Positions 1 through 5,151 of a DNA stretch of 5,892 nucleotides are shown here, in pieces. The stretch's first letter is position 1. The number at the start of each line of letters is the position of its first letter. The stretch is from an uncultured Bacilli bacterium. GTDB taxonomy: Bacteria; Bacillota_I; Bacilli_A; RF39; UBA660. The translations under genes were made by a program, and so were the position numbers. The notes under the pieces are model-generated. The model was not told the DNA's origin. It saw only the letters and a list, made by a program, of their open reading frames with translations, and did not search any database. The stretch is from positions 1-5,892 of the forward strand of contig CALVHJ010000080.1 of the NCBI GenBank assembly GCA_944327425.1, in the 5' to 3' direction.

Positions 1-11
1 ATACTTATATC

Positions 12-25
12 TTGGTTTAAACCAA
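12..25. repeat. 14-bp perfect palindrome TTGGTTTAAACCAA
   Basis: A perfect 14-bp dyad lies just downstream of, and overlapping, the U-tract of the minus-strand terminator. It could be a dimeric operator for the gene off the left edge or part of its leader fold. There is no further evidence for either. Confidence 0.4.
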
Positions 26-76
26 AAAAGACATCAACCATCAACATTGTATGTAACAACATGACGGTTAATGTCT
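24..76 (-). terminator. Intrinsic terminator of the minus-strand leader or small RNA
   Basis: On the minus strand bases 75-62 pair with 43-30 over 14 consecutive pairs (two are G-U), with an extra A76-U29 possible. UUGU/ACAA (59-56 with 50-47) closes an inner loop. Six U follow directly (29-24). The two wobble positions would be C-A mismatches on the plus strand, so the RNA structure belongs to the minus strand. From the predicted start, the terminated product would be about 94 nt. Confidence 0.75.
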
Positions 77-117
77 ACAAACAAAAATAGAGTAGGCATT
101 ATGTCCTAATGCTCTAC
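69..117 (-). promoter_or_regulatory. 5' structured part of a minus-strand leader (hairpin 1 and antiterminator)
   Basis: The RNA predicted to start near plus 117 can fold at once. GUAG (117-114) and GCAUUA (112-107) pair with UAAUGC (101-96) and CUAC (95-92): ten pairs, a single bulged A, and the loop GGACA. The same 3' arm, 101-92, can instead pair with GUAGACAUUA (78-69), 9 of 10 bases, which is the 5' arm of the terminator that follows. The two folds exclude each other, as in transcription attenuators and riboswitches. Hairpin 1 is itself followed by five U (87-83). I do not recognise a known riboswitch or ribosomal-protein leader class, and the regulated gene is outside the window. Confidence 0.55.
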
Positions 118-123
118 AACTTA

Positions 124-152
124 AGTATAGCTTATTTAAAAGATTAATTCAA
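124..152 (-). promoter_or_regulatory. Sigma-A-type promoter firing leftward
   Basis: Read on the minus strand, TTGAAT (plus 152-147) is followed after exactly 17 bp by TATACT (plus 129-124). This is a near-consensus vegetative promoter. The expected start point is about plus 117, a G, which is the first base of the structured leader described in the next entry. It points away from spoVT, so it must serve a small RNA or a gene beyond the left edge. Confidence 0.7.
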
Positions 153-225
153 TAATTTTTAAATATTATTTTGTATATTTTCTTTATTTATATCCAATAT
201 TAATATTAGATTGGAGTTGTAAAAT

Positions 226-741
226 TTGAAGTCTACCGGAGTAGTAAGAAGAATTGATGAATTAGGGCGTATTGTAATACCAAAAGAAATAAGAAGAAAT
301 CTAGGTATAAGAGATGGAGAAAATATTGAAATATTTACTGATAATGATAGTATTATCTTAAAAAAATATTATCGTATGAGAGCAAGTAGTGAGCTTGCCA
401 ATAACTTATGTGAACTTGTATATAATAGTTTAAATTATAAAATAATTATAACAGATAGGGAAAAAATAATTGCCTCAGCTGGCTTAAGTGCAGACCTTAA
501 AAACCATTTAATAAATGAAGAATGTTTACAAATTATTGAAGATAGAGAAATAAAGTCAATAGAAAACACATCTTTAACATTTGGTGAATATACTTTAAAC
601 GGTAATATTGTTTTTATCCCCATTATTTCTTTAAATGACAGCATTGGTTTAATTATCATGGTTAGTGAAGCAAAACTAAAAGATGAAATAATAATTGGCA
701 AATTTGTCTCAAGCATATTCTCTCAAAAACTAGACATATAA
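226..741 (+). CDS. spoVT: SpoVT-like stage V sporulation regulator (AbrB domain plus GAF-like domain)
   Basis: This is a 171-residue transcription factor, close to the 178 of B. subtilis SpoVT. Residues 1-48 form the swapped-hairpin AbrB/MazE DNA-binding domain, with the family signatures STGVVRRIDELGRIVIPKEI and the ILKKY end. Residues from about 53 on match the position of the GAF-like ligand domain that separates SpoVT from the much shorter AbrB. In Bacillus, SpoVT is made in the forespore under sigma-G and tunes sigma-G genes, spore coat properties and germination. The start is TTG at 226, chosen because the family begins MK-TG at this point and GGAG (213-216) sits 9 nt upstream. A poor sigma-G-like pair (TGTATA 172-177, CAATATT 195-201) is all I can see as a promoter. 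No terminator follows, so transcripts may run into the metG leader. AbrB itself neighbours metS in B. subtilis, so this SpoVT-type protein may occupy that locus. Confidence 0.93.
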   Translation: MKSTGVVRRIDELGRIVIPKEIRRNLGIRDGENIEIFTDNDSIILKKYYRMRASSELANNLCELVYNSLNYKIIITDREKIIASAGLSADLKNHLINEECLQIIEDREIKSIENTSLTFGEYTLNGNIVFIPIISLNDSIGLIIMVSEAKLKDEIIIGKFVSSIFSQKLDI

Positions 742-761
742 ATAATCTAAATAAAATAATC

Positions 762-791
762 TTGACATTTCCTTATAACATATAATATAAT
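762..791 (+). promoter_or_regulatory. metG promoter
   Basis: TTGACA (762-767) is a perfect -35 box. TATAAT (786-791) lies 18 bp downstream, and an overlapping TATAAT at 781-786 is too close at 13 bp. Transcription would start near 798, just at the foot of T-box stem I, leaving a leader of about 220 nt before metG. Confidence 0.8.
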
Positions 792-797
792 GATGCT

Positions 798-1004
798 ATC
801 TTAAATGTTGAAGGAATGAGTACTTATTATTTAAGCTTAAAGAAAGTTTATGGCTGATGGAAATAAATACTAAATAATAAGGAATATGACTCCGGAGTTT
901 AGACGGCCATCAACCGTTATAATGAATTAAGTGCATGAATAAAATCATGAATTAAGGTGGTACCACGGGGTTTCCTCGTCCTTAGTTTATGGTTTTTTAT
1001 TTTT
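798..1004 (+). promoter_or_regulatory. Methionine-specific T-box riboswitch leader of metG
   Basis: The leader senses uncharged tRNA-Met and raises metG expression when charging is low. Stem I: a basal helix 801-805/898-902; a short helix 818-821/889-892; the specifier loop, with AUG at 886-888 followed by the usual purine; a perfect 10-bp helix 824-833/871-880; an AG-rich bulge near 841-846; and a distal helix 846-851/863-868 with loop GGCUGAUGGAA. A hairpin 903-906/914-917 and a stem III-like hairpin 934-938/945-949 follow. The T-box AAGGUGGUACCACGG is at 954-968: AAGG pairs with CCUU (980-983), UGGUACC is the bulge that binds the tRNA acceptor end, and ACGGGG pairs with CCUCGU (965-970/974-979). 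U-tracts lie at 993-998 and 1000-1004, but no separate terminator hairpin precedes them. See findings. Confidence 0.93.
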
Positions 1005-1015
1005 AAAGGAGGAAA
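971..1015 (+). promoter_or_regulatory. Possible metG Shine-Dalgarno sequestering helix
   Basis: The metG ribosome binding site AAAGGAGG (1005-1012) can be covered by the 3' half of the T-box antiterminator. UCCUU (979-983) pairs with AAGGA (1006-1010) and UUUCC (971-975) pairs with GGAAA (1011-1015): ten pairs with a three-base bulge at 976-978. An unbulged 7-bp alternative is 971-977/1009-1015. Formation would break the tRNA-stabilised antiterminator, giving a translational switch. Any pyrimidine-rich stretch tends to complement an SD, so chance is possible. Confidence 0.4.
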
Positions 1016-1019
1016 AAAG

Positions 1020-2546
1020 ATGAAAGAAAAATTTTATATTACAACCCCAATATATTATCCAAGTGCTAATTTTCATATAGGCCATTGTTATACCACTATT
1101 ATCGCTGATTCTATAGCTAGATATAAAAGACTAACTGGTTATGATGTTTTTTATCAAACCGGAACTGACGAACACGGCGAAAAAATTGAAAAAAAAGCTC
1201 GTGAAGCTGGAGTAAGTCCTCAAGAATATGTTGATAAAATAATTGAAAATGCCAAAGATTTATGGAAATCCCTAAATATTTCTTATGATTATTTTATTCG
1301 TACCACTGATTCTGATCATGTAAGAAGAGTAAGCAAGATATTTAACAAGCTATATAATCAAGGTGATATTTATAAAGGAACATATGAAGGATTATATTGC
1401 ATTCCTTGTGAGTCTTTTTGGACTGAATCTCAAGTAATTAATGGTAAATGTCCAGACTGTGGTAGAGAAGTCAAAAAAGTAAGTGAAGAAGCATATTTCT
1501 TTAGATTATCCAAATATCAAGAAAGATTAGTTAAATACTATGAAGAACATCCCGACTTTATTTTACCAATATCGCGTAAAAATGAAATGTTAAATAATTT
1601 TATAAATCCCGGACTTGAAGATTTATGTGTATCAAGAACTAGTTTTAAATGGGGAATACCTGTTGAATTTGATCCAGATCATGTAATATATGTATGGATA
1701 GATGCTTTATCCAATTACATTACCTCATTAGGTTATCCGGAAAACGATGAATTAATGAACAAATATTGGCCAGCGGATCTTCATTTAGTTGGTAAAGAAA
1801 TAGTAAGGTTCCATACTATCATATGGCCATGCATGTTAATGGCTTTAAACTTACCATTACCAAAACAAGTATTTGGCCATGGTTGGTTAAAACTAGATGG
1901 TGGCAAAATTTCTAAAAGTCTAGGAAACTATAAAGATCCTCGCGAATATATTAATGCTTACGGAGTAGATGCTGTAAGATATTATGCCCTAAGAGAAGTT
2001 CCCTTTGGTAGTGATGGTAATTTTTCTGAAGAAGCTCTTATTTCTCGAACAAACACTGATTTAGCTAACACTTTAGGAAATCTAGTTACCCGAACTATAT
2101 CAATGAGTCACAAGTATTTCTCAGGTATTGTAACTAATCCTAAAATAACAGAAGATCTTGATAAAAATTTAATAAAAAATGTTTTAGCTTTAAAAGATAT
2201 TGTCGAAGAAAAAATGAACAGCCTAAAGGTAAATGAAGCCATAGAAGAAATAATGGAAGTCTTAAGAAGTTGCAATAAATATATTGATGAAACAACTCCA
2301 TGGACTCTTGCTAAAGATGATACTAAAAAAGATAGACTAGCTACTATTTTATATAATCTTCTAGAATCTATTCGTATTTGTGCCATTTTATTAAGTCCCT
2401 TTATACCAGATACAAGTAAAAAGATTTTAGCATCATTAAACACTAAAGAAACAAATTATGAAAGTATTAACGAATTTAATACATTAGAAGAAAACTTAAA
2501 ATTAAACGAACCAACCATTCTTTTTAAAAGAATAGAAACTAAATAA
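1020..2546 (+). CDS. metG: Methionyl-tRNA synthetase, short form
   Basis: This cytosolic class I synthetase charges tRNA-Met with methionine using ATP, for both initiation and elongation. It has 508 residues. The nucleotide-binding HIGH motif is at 19-22 (FHIGH) and the KMSKS loop reads KISKS at 296-300. A zinc knuckle is formed by C127-x2-C130 and C144-x2-C147. Further family marks are VWIDALSNYI, the RFHTIIWPCM helix and, in the alpha-helical anticodon-binding domain, DETTPWTLAK. The protein stops just after the LFKRIE segment, where B. subtilis MetS continues for over 100 residues into a Trbp111-like tRNA-binding domain. A short form without it is known in mollicutes. The ATG at 1020 has AAGGAGG 8 nt upstream. 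An in-frame GTG at 957 lies inside the T-box and is rejected. The gene is monocistronic, controlled by the T-box and ended by a terminator. Confidence 0.98.
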   Translation: MKEKFYITTPIYYPSANFHIGHCYTTIIADSIARYKRLTGYDVFYQTGTDEHGEKIEKKAREAGVSPQEYVDKIIENAKDLWKSLNISYDYFIRTTDSDHVRRVSKIFNKLYNQGDIYKGTYEGLYCIPCESFWTESQVINGKCPDCGREVKKVSEEAYFFRLSKYQERLVKYYEEHPDFILPISRKNEMLNNFINPGLEDLCVSRTSFKWGIPVEFDPDHVIYVWIDALSNYITSLGYPENDELMNKYWPADLHLVGKEIVRFHTIIWPCMLMALNLPLPKQVFGHGWLKLDGGKISKSLGNYKDPREYINAYGVDAVRYYALREVPFGSDGNFSEEALISRTNTDLANTLGNLVTRTISMSHKYFSGIVTNPKITEDLDKNLIKNVLALKDIVEEKMNSLKVNEAIEEIMEVLRSCNKYIDETTPWTLAKDDTKKDRLATILYNLLESIRICAILLSPFIPDTSKKILASLNTKETNYESINEFNTLEENLKLNEPTILFKRIETK

Positions 2547-2547
2547 T

Positions 2548-2571
2548 CCTAGAATTTTTTCTAGGTTTTTT
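2548..2571 (+). terminator. metG intrinsic terminator
   Basis: CCTAGAA (2548-2554) pairs with TTCTAGG (2559-2565) around a TTTT loop, and six T follow (2566-2571). It begins one base after the metG stop, and its T-tract overlaps the last two bases of the facing mntP stop codon. On the minus strand the same hairpin is followed only by ATTATTT, so it would end mntP transcripts weakly if at all. Confidence 0.88.
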
Positions 2572-3103
2572 ATATTAAGTGCATGAGTCCTAGTACGAAT
2601 AAAATAATAGCCCCCAAGATATTAGCATAATACCCAAGAAGTTTATTAGCAAATCTACCTACTATAATCCCCAAATAAGTAAATAAAGAACTACATAACG
2701 CAAAAATAAACATAGATATGTATATATTACTAGTTATAGCTTTTAATCCTAAACCTAGTGAAAAACTATCTAAACTAACCCCAAAAGCAAACAAAATCAT
2801 TCCCAATATAGATAAATTAAACTTTTCTTCTTCATGTCTTATAATATCTACAATCATTTGCATAGCAATAATAATTAAAATAAATCCTAGTAAAATATCA
2901 TATTTTATCTCAAATATTTTTATCAACTGCTCCCCCAGTATCACTCCTAAAAAAGGCATTATAAAATGCATTAATCCCACAATTACCGCTAGCATCAGAG
3001 CTTTTTTATTTGAAATACCAAACATACCTACTCCCAAAGATAAAGAAAAAGTATCCATTGAAAGAGCAATACCAATTAATAATATACTAAATAATTCTTT
3101 CAA
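2570..3103 (-). CDS. mntP: Manganese efflux pump MntP (DUF204)
   Basis: This is an inner-membrane exporter that protects against excess Mn(II). It has 177 residues, near the family norm of about 180-190. About six hydrophobic helices form two inverted halves, each opening with the same motif: IALSMDTFSLSLG (12-24) and FGVSLDSFSLGLG (107-119). The two aspartates, D17 and D112, correspond to the membrane-embedded acidic residues important for export in E. coli MntP. A short charged loop, HEEEKF (90-95), separates the halves. The start is TTG at 3103, with AGGAGG (3117-3112) 8 nt upstream; the next Met, at residue 16, would cut into helix 1. It lies 41 bp behind spoIIR and may be cotranscribed with it, though a hairpin sits in the gap. 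B. subtilis ywlD (mntP) is also close to spoIIR. There is no room for the yybP-ykoY manganese riboswitch often found before mntP. Confidence 0.93.
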   Translation of the reverse strand: MKELFSILLIGIALSMDTFSLSLGVGMFGISNKKALMLAVIVGLMHFIMPFLGVILGEQLIKIFEIKYDILLGFILIIIAMQMIVDIIRHEEEKFNLSILGMILFAFGVSLDSFSLGLGLKAITSNIYISMFIFALCSSLFTYLGIIVGRFANKLLGYYANILGAIILFVLGLMHLI

Positions 3104-3105
3104 AT

Positions 3106-3136
3106 AAAAAACCTCCTAACAAATATTATTAGGAAA
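3106..3136 (-). promoter_or_regulatory. Hairpin with U-tract containing the mntP Shine-Dalgarno
   Basis: On the minus strand bases 3136-3126 pair with 3122-3112 over 11 pairs (three G-U) around a UAU loop, and six U follow (3111-3106). The whole AGGAGG of mntP lies in the 3' arm. The structure reads both as a weak intrinsic terminator after spoIIR and as a fold that hides the mntP ribosome binding site. Either would uncouple mntP expression from spoIIR. Confidence 0.55.
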
Positions 3137-3144
3137 TTATAAAT

Positions 3145-3648
3145 TTAGAACTCACCAATAAGCTTTTTTATATATGACTGATACTCTATATCACTAATAT
3201 CTTCACTACTATTTTCTAGTAAACAAAGAGGAGGAAATAAAACACACCAGAAATTATTACCAACCCCTTCACCCAAAGTAATAACTAAAGACTCATAATT
3301 ACCAGCCGGATACATAACTCCTTTATAGCTTTTAAGAGGAAAATAATTATTACCATAATTAATATTATAAGGAACATTATAATCATCTACAATATCCTCA
3401 ATAACATCTAAATTATCTTTTAAAATAGATCGTACATTTTCCACATTATTAGCTCCATTAATAAGCTCATACACTTCCTTTTCTACTTCTTCTTTTATAT
3501 TCATTTTTAAAGCTTGATCACTTACATTATTACTATTAGCTATAACTCTAAATCTAATCGCTTCATTAGGTATAATTATTTCTTCATCTTTATTAACTAA
3601 AATAATTCCCAAACTAACTAAAAACAAACTAACAATTAACTTTTTCAA
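3145..3648 (-). CDS. spoIIR: Stage II sporulation protein R (forespore signal for sigma-E activation)
   Basis: SpoIIR is made in the forespore under sigma-F and secreted into the space between the two sporulation membranes, where it prompts SpoIIGA to process pro-sigma-E in the mother cell. The protein has 167 residues, shorter than the roughly 224 of B. subtilis, but the core domain is whole. Residues 1-3 are MKK and 4-18 are hydrophobic, an export signal or anchor. IRFRVIANSN (31-40) and DQALK (44-48) are family signatures. The C-terminal block runs from YGNNYFPLKSY (98-108) through MYPAGNY, ITLGEG and FWCVLFPPLCLL (133-144), with cysteines C135 and C142. The start is TTG at 3648, with AGGUGAU (3659-3653) five bases upstream. 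It is divergent from murA and followed by mntP. I found no convincing sigma-F promoter in the upstream gap. Confidence 0.93.
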   Translation of the reverse strand: MKKLIVSLFLVSLGIILVNKDEEIIIPNEAIRFRVIANSNNVSDQALKMNIKEEVEKEVYELINGANNVENVRSILKDNLDVIEDIVDDYNVPYNINYGNNYFPLKSYKGVMYPAGNYESLVITLGEGVGNNFWCVLFPPLCLLENSSEDISDIEYQSYIKKLIGEF

Positions 3649-3721
3649 TTATATCACCTATCATAATTAAGTAAAAAAAGTTAAATTTTATTCAAAATAG
3701 ACATAAAAACAACAAAAAGAT

Positions 3722-3750
3722 TTGACAAAGCTCTAATTAAAAGATATAGT
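3722..3750 (+). promoter_or_regulatory. murA promoter
   Basis: TTGACA (3722-3727) and TATAGT (3745-3750) are spaced by 17 bp, a near-perfect vegetative promoter. Transcription would start near 3757 and leave a leader of about 110 nt. The rest of the spoIIR-murA gap holds long homopolymers (eight T at 3773-3780, ten A at 3791-3800) and the hairpin at 3815-3838. Confidence 0.8.
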
Positions 3751-3808
3751 AATATTGGTAATTTATTAAAAGTTTTTTTTAATATACACCAAAAAAAAAA
3801 TTAGTCAT

Positions 3809-3838
3809 AAAAAATAGTATAAGTGCCTACTTATACTA
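3809..3838 (-). terminator. Terminator-like hairpin inside the murA leader, facing leftward
   Basis: TAGTATAAGT (3815-3824) and ACTTATACTA (3829-3838) are a perfect 10-bp inverted repeat with a 4-base loop. On the minus strand six T follow at once (3814-3809), a textbook terminator. On the plus strand the stem is followed by AAATTTTC, so it should not stop murA transcription. It could block antisense transcripts from murA entering spoIIR, or act in murA mRNA as a leader hairpin about 30 nt before the ATG, or be a protein operator. Confidence 0.5.
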
Positions 3839-3868
3839 AAATTTTCTTAGAGGTAAGGTGTGTTAAAA

Positions 3869-5122
3869 ATGAAACAAATGATAATTGAAGGCAATAATAC
3901 TTTAACAGGAAGTATTTTAATAGGAGGAGCCAAAAACAGTGCTGTTGCCCTAATACCAGCTTCTATTCTAGCAAGTGGTAAAAGTAAAATCTTTAAGGTT
4001 CCCAATATTTCTGATCGTGATGCTTTAATCGAAATACTAGAAATATTAAATTGTAAAGTATTAATTGAAGAAGATTTATTAACTATAGATACAAGTAATT
4101 TAAAAAATACTGTTATAGATGAAAAGCATTCTAAAAAGTTAAGAGCTTCCTATTATTTTATGGGAGCCTTACTTGGTAAAGAAAAATATGTCGAAATGTA
4201 TATACCAGGCGGTTGTAATATTGGTGCAAGACCAATAGACATGCATATTGATGGTTTTAAAGCTTTAGGAGCTGAAGTAATAACTGAAGGCAATAAATAT
4301 ATCTTAAAAGCTGAAAAACTTAAAGGAACGGATATATATTTAAGATTTCAAAGTGTTGGAGCTACTATTAATTTAATGTTTGCTAGTGTTTTAGCTGAGG
4401 GTAAAACGGTTATTCATAATGCTGCCAAAGAAGCTGAAATTGAAAACATAGCAGATTATTTAATAAGTATGGGAGCAGATATTAAAGGAGCAGGAACAGA
4501 TGAAATAACAATTAATGGTGTATCTAGCCTTCATGAGGGTACCATAACTGTAATTCCTGATCGTATAGAAGCTGGAACATATATCATTTTAGGAGCATTA
4601 GTAGGAAAAAATTTATGCATTGAAAATGTTATTCCTAAACACATCGAAGCTTTAACATCAAAATTAATAGATATGGGTTCAGATATTATTATAAATAAAA
4701 ACAATGTTATCATAAGCAAAGTAGATAATTTAAAGCCCACTAATATTAAAACTCTAGTATATCCCGGATTCCCCACCGATATTGGCCAACCAATGAGTGT
4801 TTTATTAACTCAAGCGAGAGGAACATCATTATTTGAAGAAACCATATGGGAAAATAGAATGGGCCATGTTCCTTCATTAAATAAAATGGGAGCCAATATA
4901 ACAGTTAAAGGTATGACTTCTATGACAATTGGTCCAAGCAGCCTTCATGGAACAGAAGTAGTAGCAACTGATCTTAGGGGAGGAGCAGCCTTAGTTCTAG
5001 CCGGACTTACCGCAACCGGAACAACCATAATAAATGATGTAGAACACATTTTAAGAGGATATGAAAATATTGAAGAAAAATTAACTAAAGTTGGTGCTAA
5101 AATAAAGATCAAAGAAATATAG
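3869..5122 (+). CDS. murA: UDP-N-acetylglucosamine 1-carboxyvinyltransferase MurA
   Basis: MurA transfers enolpyruvate from PEP to UDP-GlcNAc in the cytoplasm, the first committed step of peptidoglycan synthesis. It has 417 residues, normal for the family, in the two-lobed EPSP-synthase fold. K22-N23 in GGAKNSA bind substrate. C116 in PGGCNIGARP is the active-site loop cysteine, which is the target of fosfomycin, so the enzyme is expected to be of the sensitive type. D304 in YPGFPTDIGQP is the catalytic aspartate, and R396 in LRGYENIEEKL is the C-terminal arginine. ENRMGHVPSL and DLRGGAALVLAGL are also typical. The start is ATG 3869, 8 nt after AAGGTG (3855-3860). GTG 3860 overlaps that SD and ATG 3878 is too far from it. 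Firmicutes often have two MurA paralogues, and I cannot tell which this is. The next gene starts 29 bp after the stop and is probably cotranscribed. Confidence 0.97.
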   Translation: MKQMIIEGNNTLTGSILIGGAKNSAVALIPASILASGKSKIFKVPNISDRDALIEILEILNCKVLIEEDLLTIDTSNLKNTVIDEKHSKKLRASYYFMGALLGKEKYVEMYIPGGCNIGARPIDMHIDGFKALGAEVITEGNKYILKAEKLKGTDIYLRFQSVGATINLMFASVLAEGKTVIHNAAKEAEIENIADYLISMGADIKGAGTDEITINGVSSLHEGTITVIPDRIEAGTYIILGALVGKNLCIENVIPKHIEALTSKLIDMGSDIIINKNNVIISKVDNLKPTNIKTLVYPGFPTDIGQPMSVLLTQARGTSLFEETIWENRMGHVPSLNKMGANITVKGMTSMTIGPSSLHGTEVVATDLRGGAALVLAGLTATGTTIINDVEHILRGYENIEEKLTKVGAKIKIKEI

Positions 5123-5151
5123 TTTAATGGACTATGTTTTGAGGTGAACTT

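Noticed and set aside
172..201. Sigma-G promoter for spoVT (TGTATA, 17 bp, CAATATT)
   Set aside because: The spacing fits, but the -10 matches the sigma-G consensus poorly in a very AT-rich stretch, so I do not annotate it.
435..716. Minus-strand open frame of 93 codons inside spoVT
   Set aside because: It is antisense to a clear SpoVT gene, has no ribosome binding site of note and no recognisable protein features beyond AT-driven hydrophobicity.
957..1019. Upstream GTG start that would lengthen MetRS by 21 residues
   Set aside because: The segment is the T-box sequence and U-tract. The ATG at 1020 has a strong SD and gives the normal MetRS N-terminus.
2108..2443. Minus-strand open frame inside metG
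   Set aside because: It is a shadow of the MetRS anticodon-binding region with no family resemblance.
2718..3107. Plus-strand open frame opposite mntP
   Set aside because: The minus strand encodes an intact MntP with conserved motifs. The plus frame is rich in Ile, Asn, Lys and Pro as expected for an antisense shadow.
3104..3144. yybP-ykoY manganese riboswitch before mntP
   Set aside because: The gap to spoIIR is only 41 bp, too short for this riboswitch, and its motifs are absent.
3660..3720. Sigma-F promoter for spoIIR on the minus strand
   Set aside because: Expected from biology, but the candidate boxes (GTTGT and GAATAAAAT) are too weak to support.
3773..3800. T8 and A10 tracts that could pair as a hairpin in the murA leader
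   Set aside because: They are pure A-T homopolymers with little stability, and such tracts are expected in AT-rich intergenic DNA.
3860..3868. GTG start for murA three codons upstream
   Set aside because: It overlaps the AAGGTG Shine-Dalgarno that is correctly spaced for ATG 3869, and MurA family N-termini fit the ATG.
4531..4776. Minus-strand open frame inside murA
   Set aside because: It is antisense to conserved MurA sequence and has no supporting signals.
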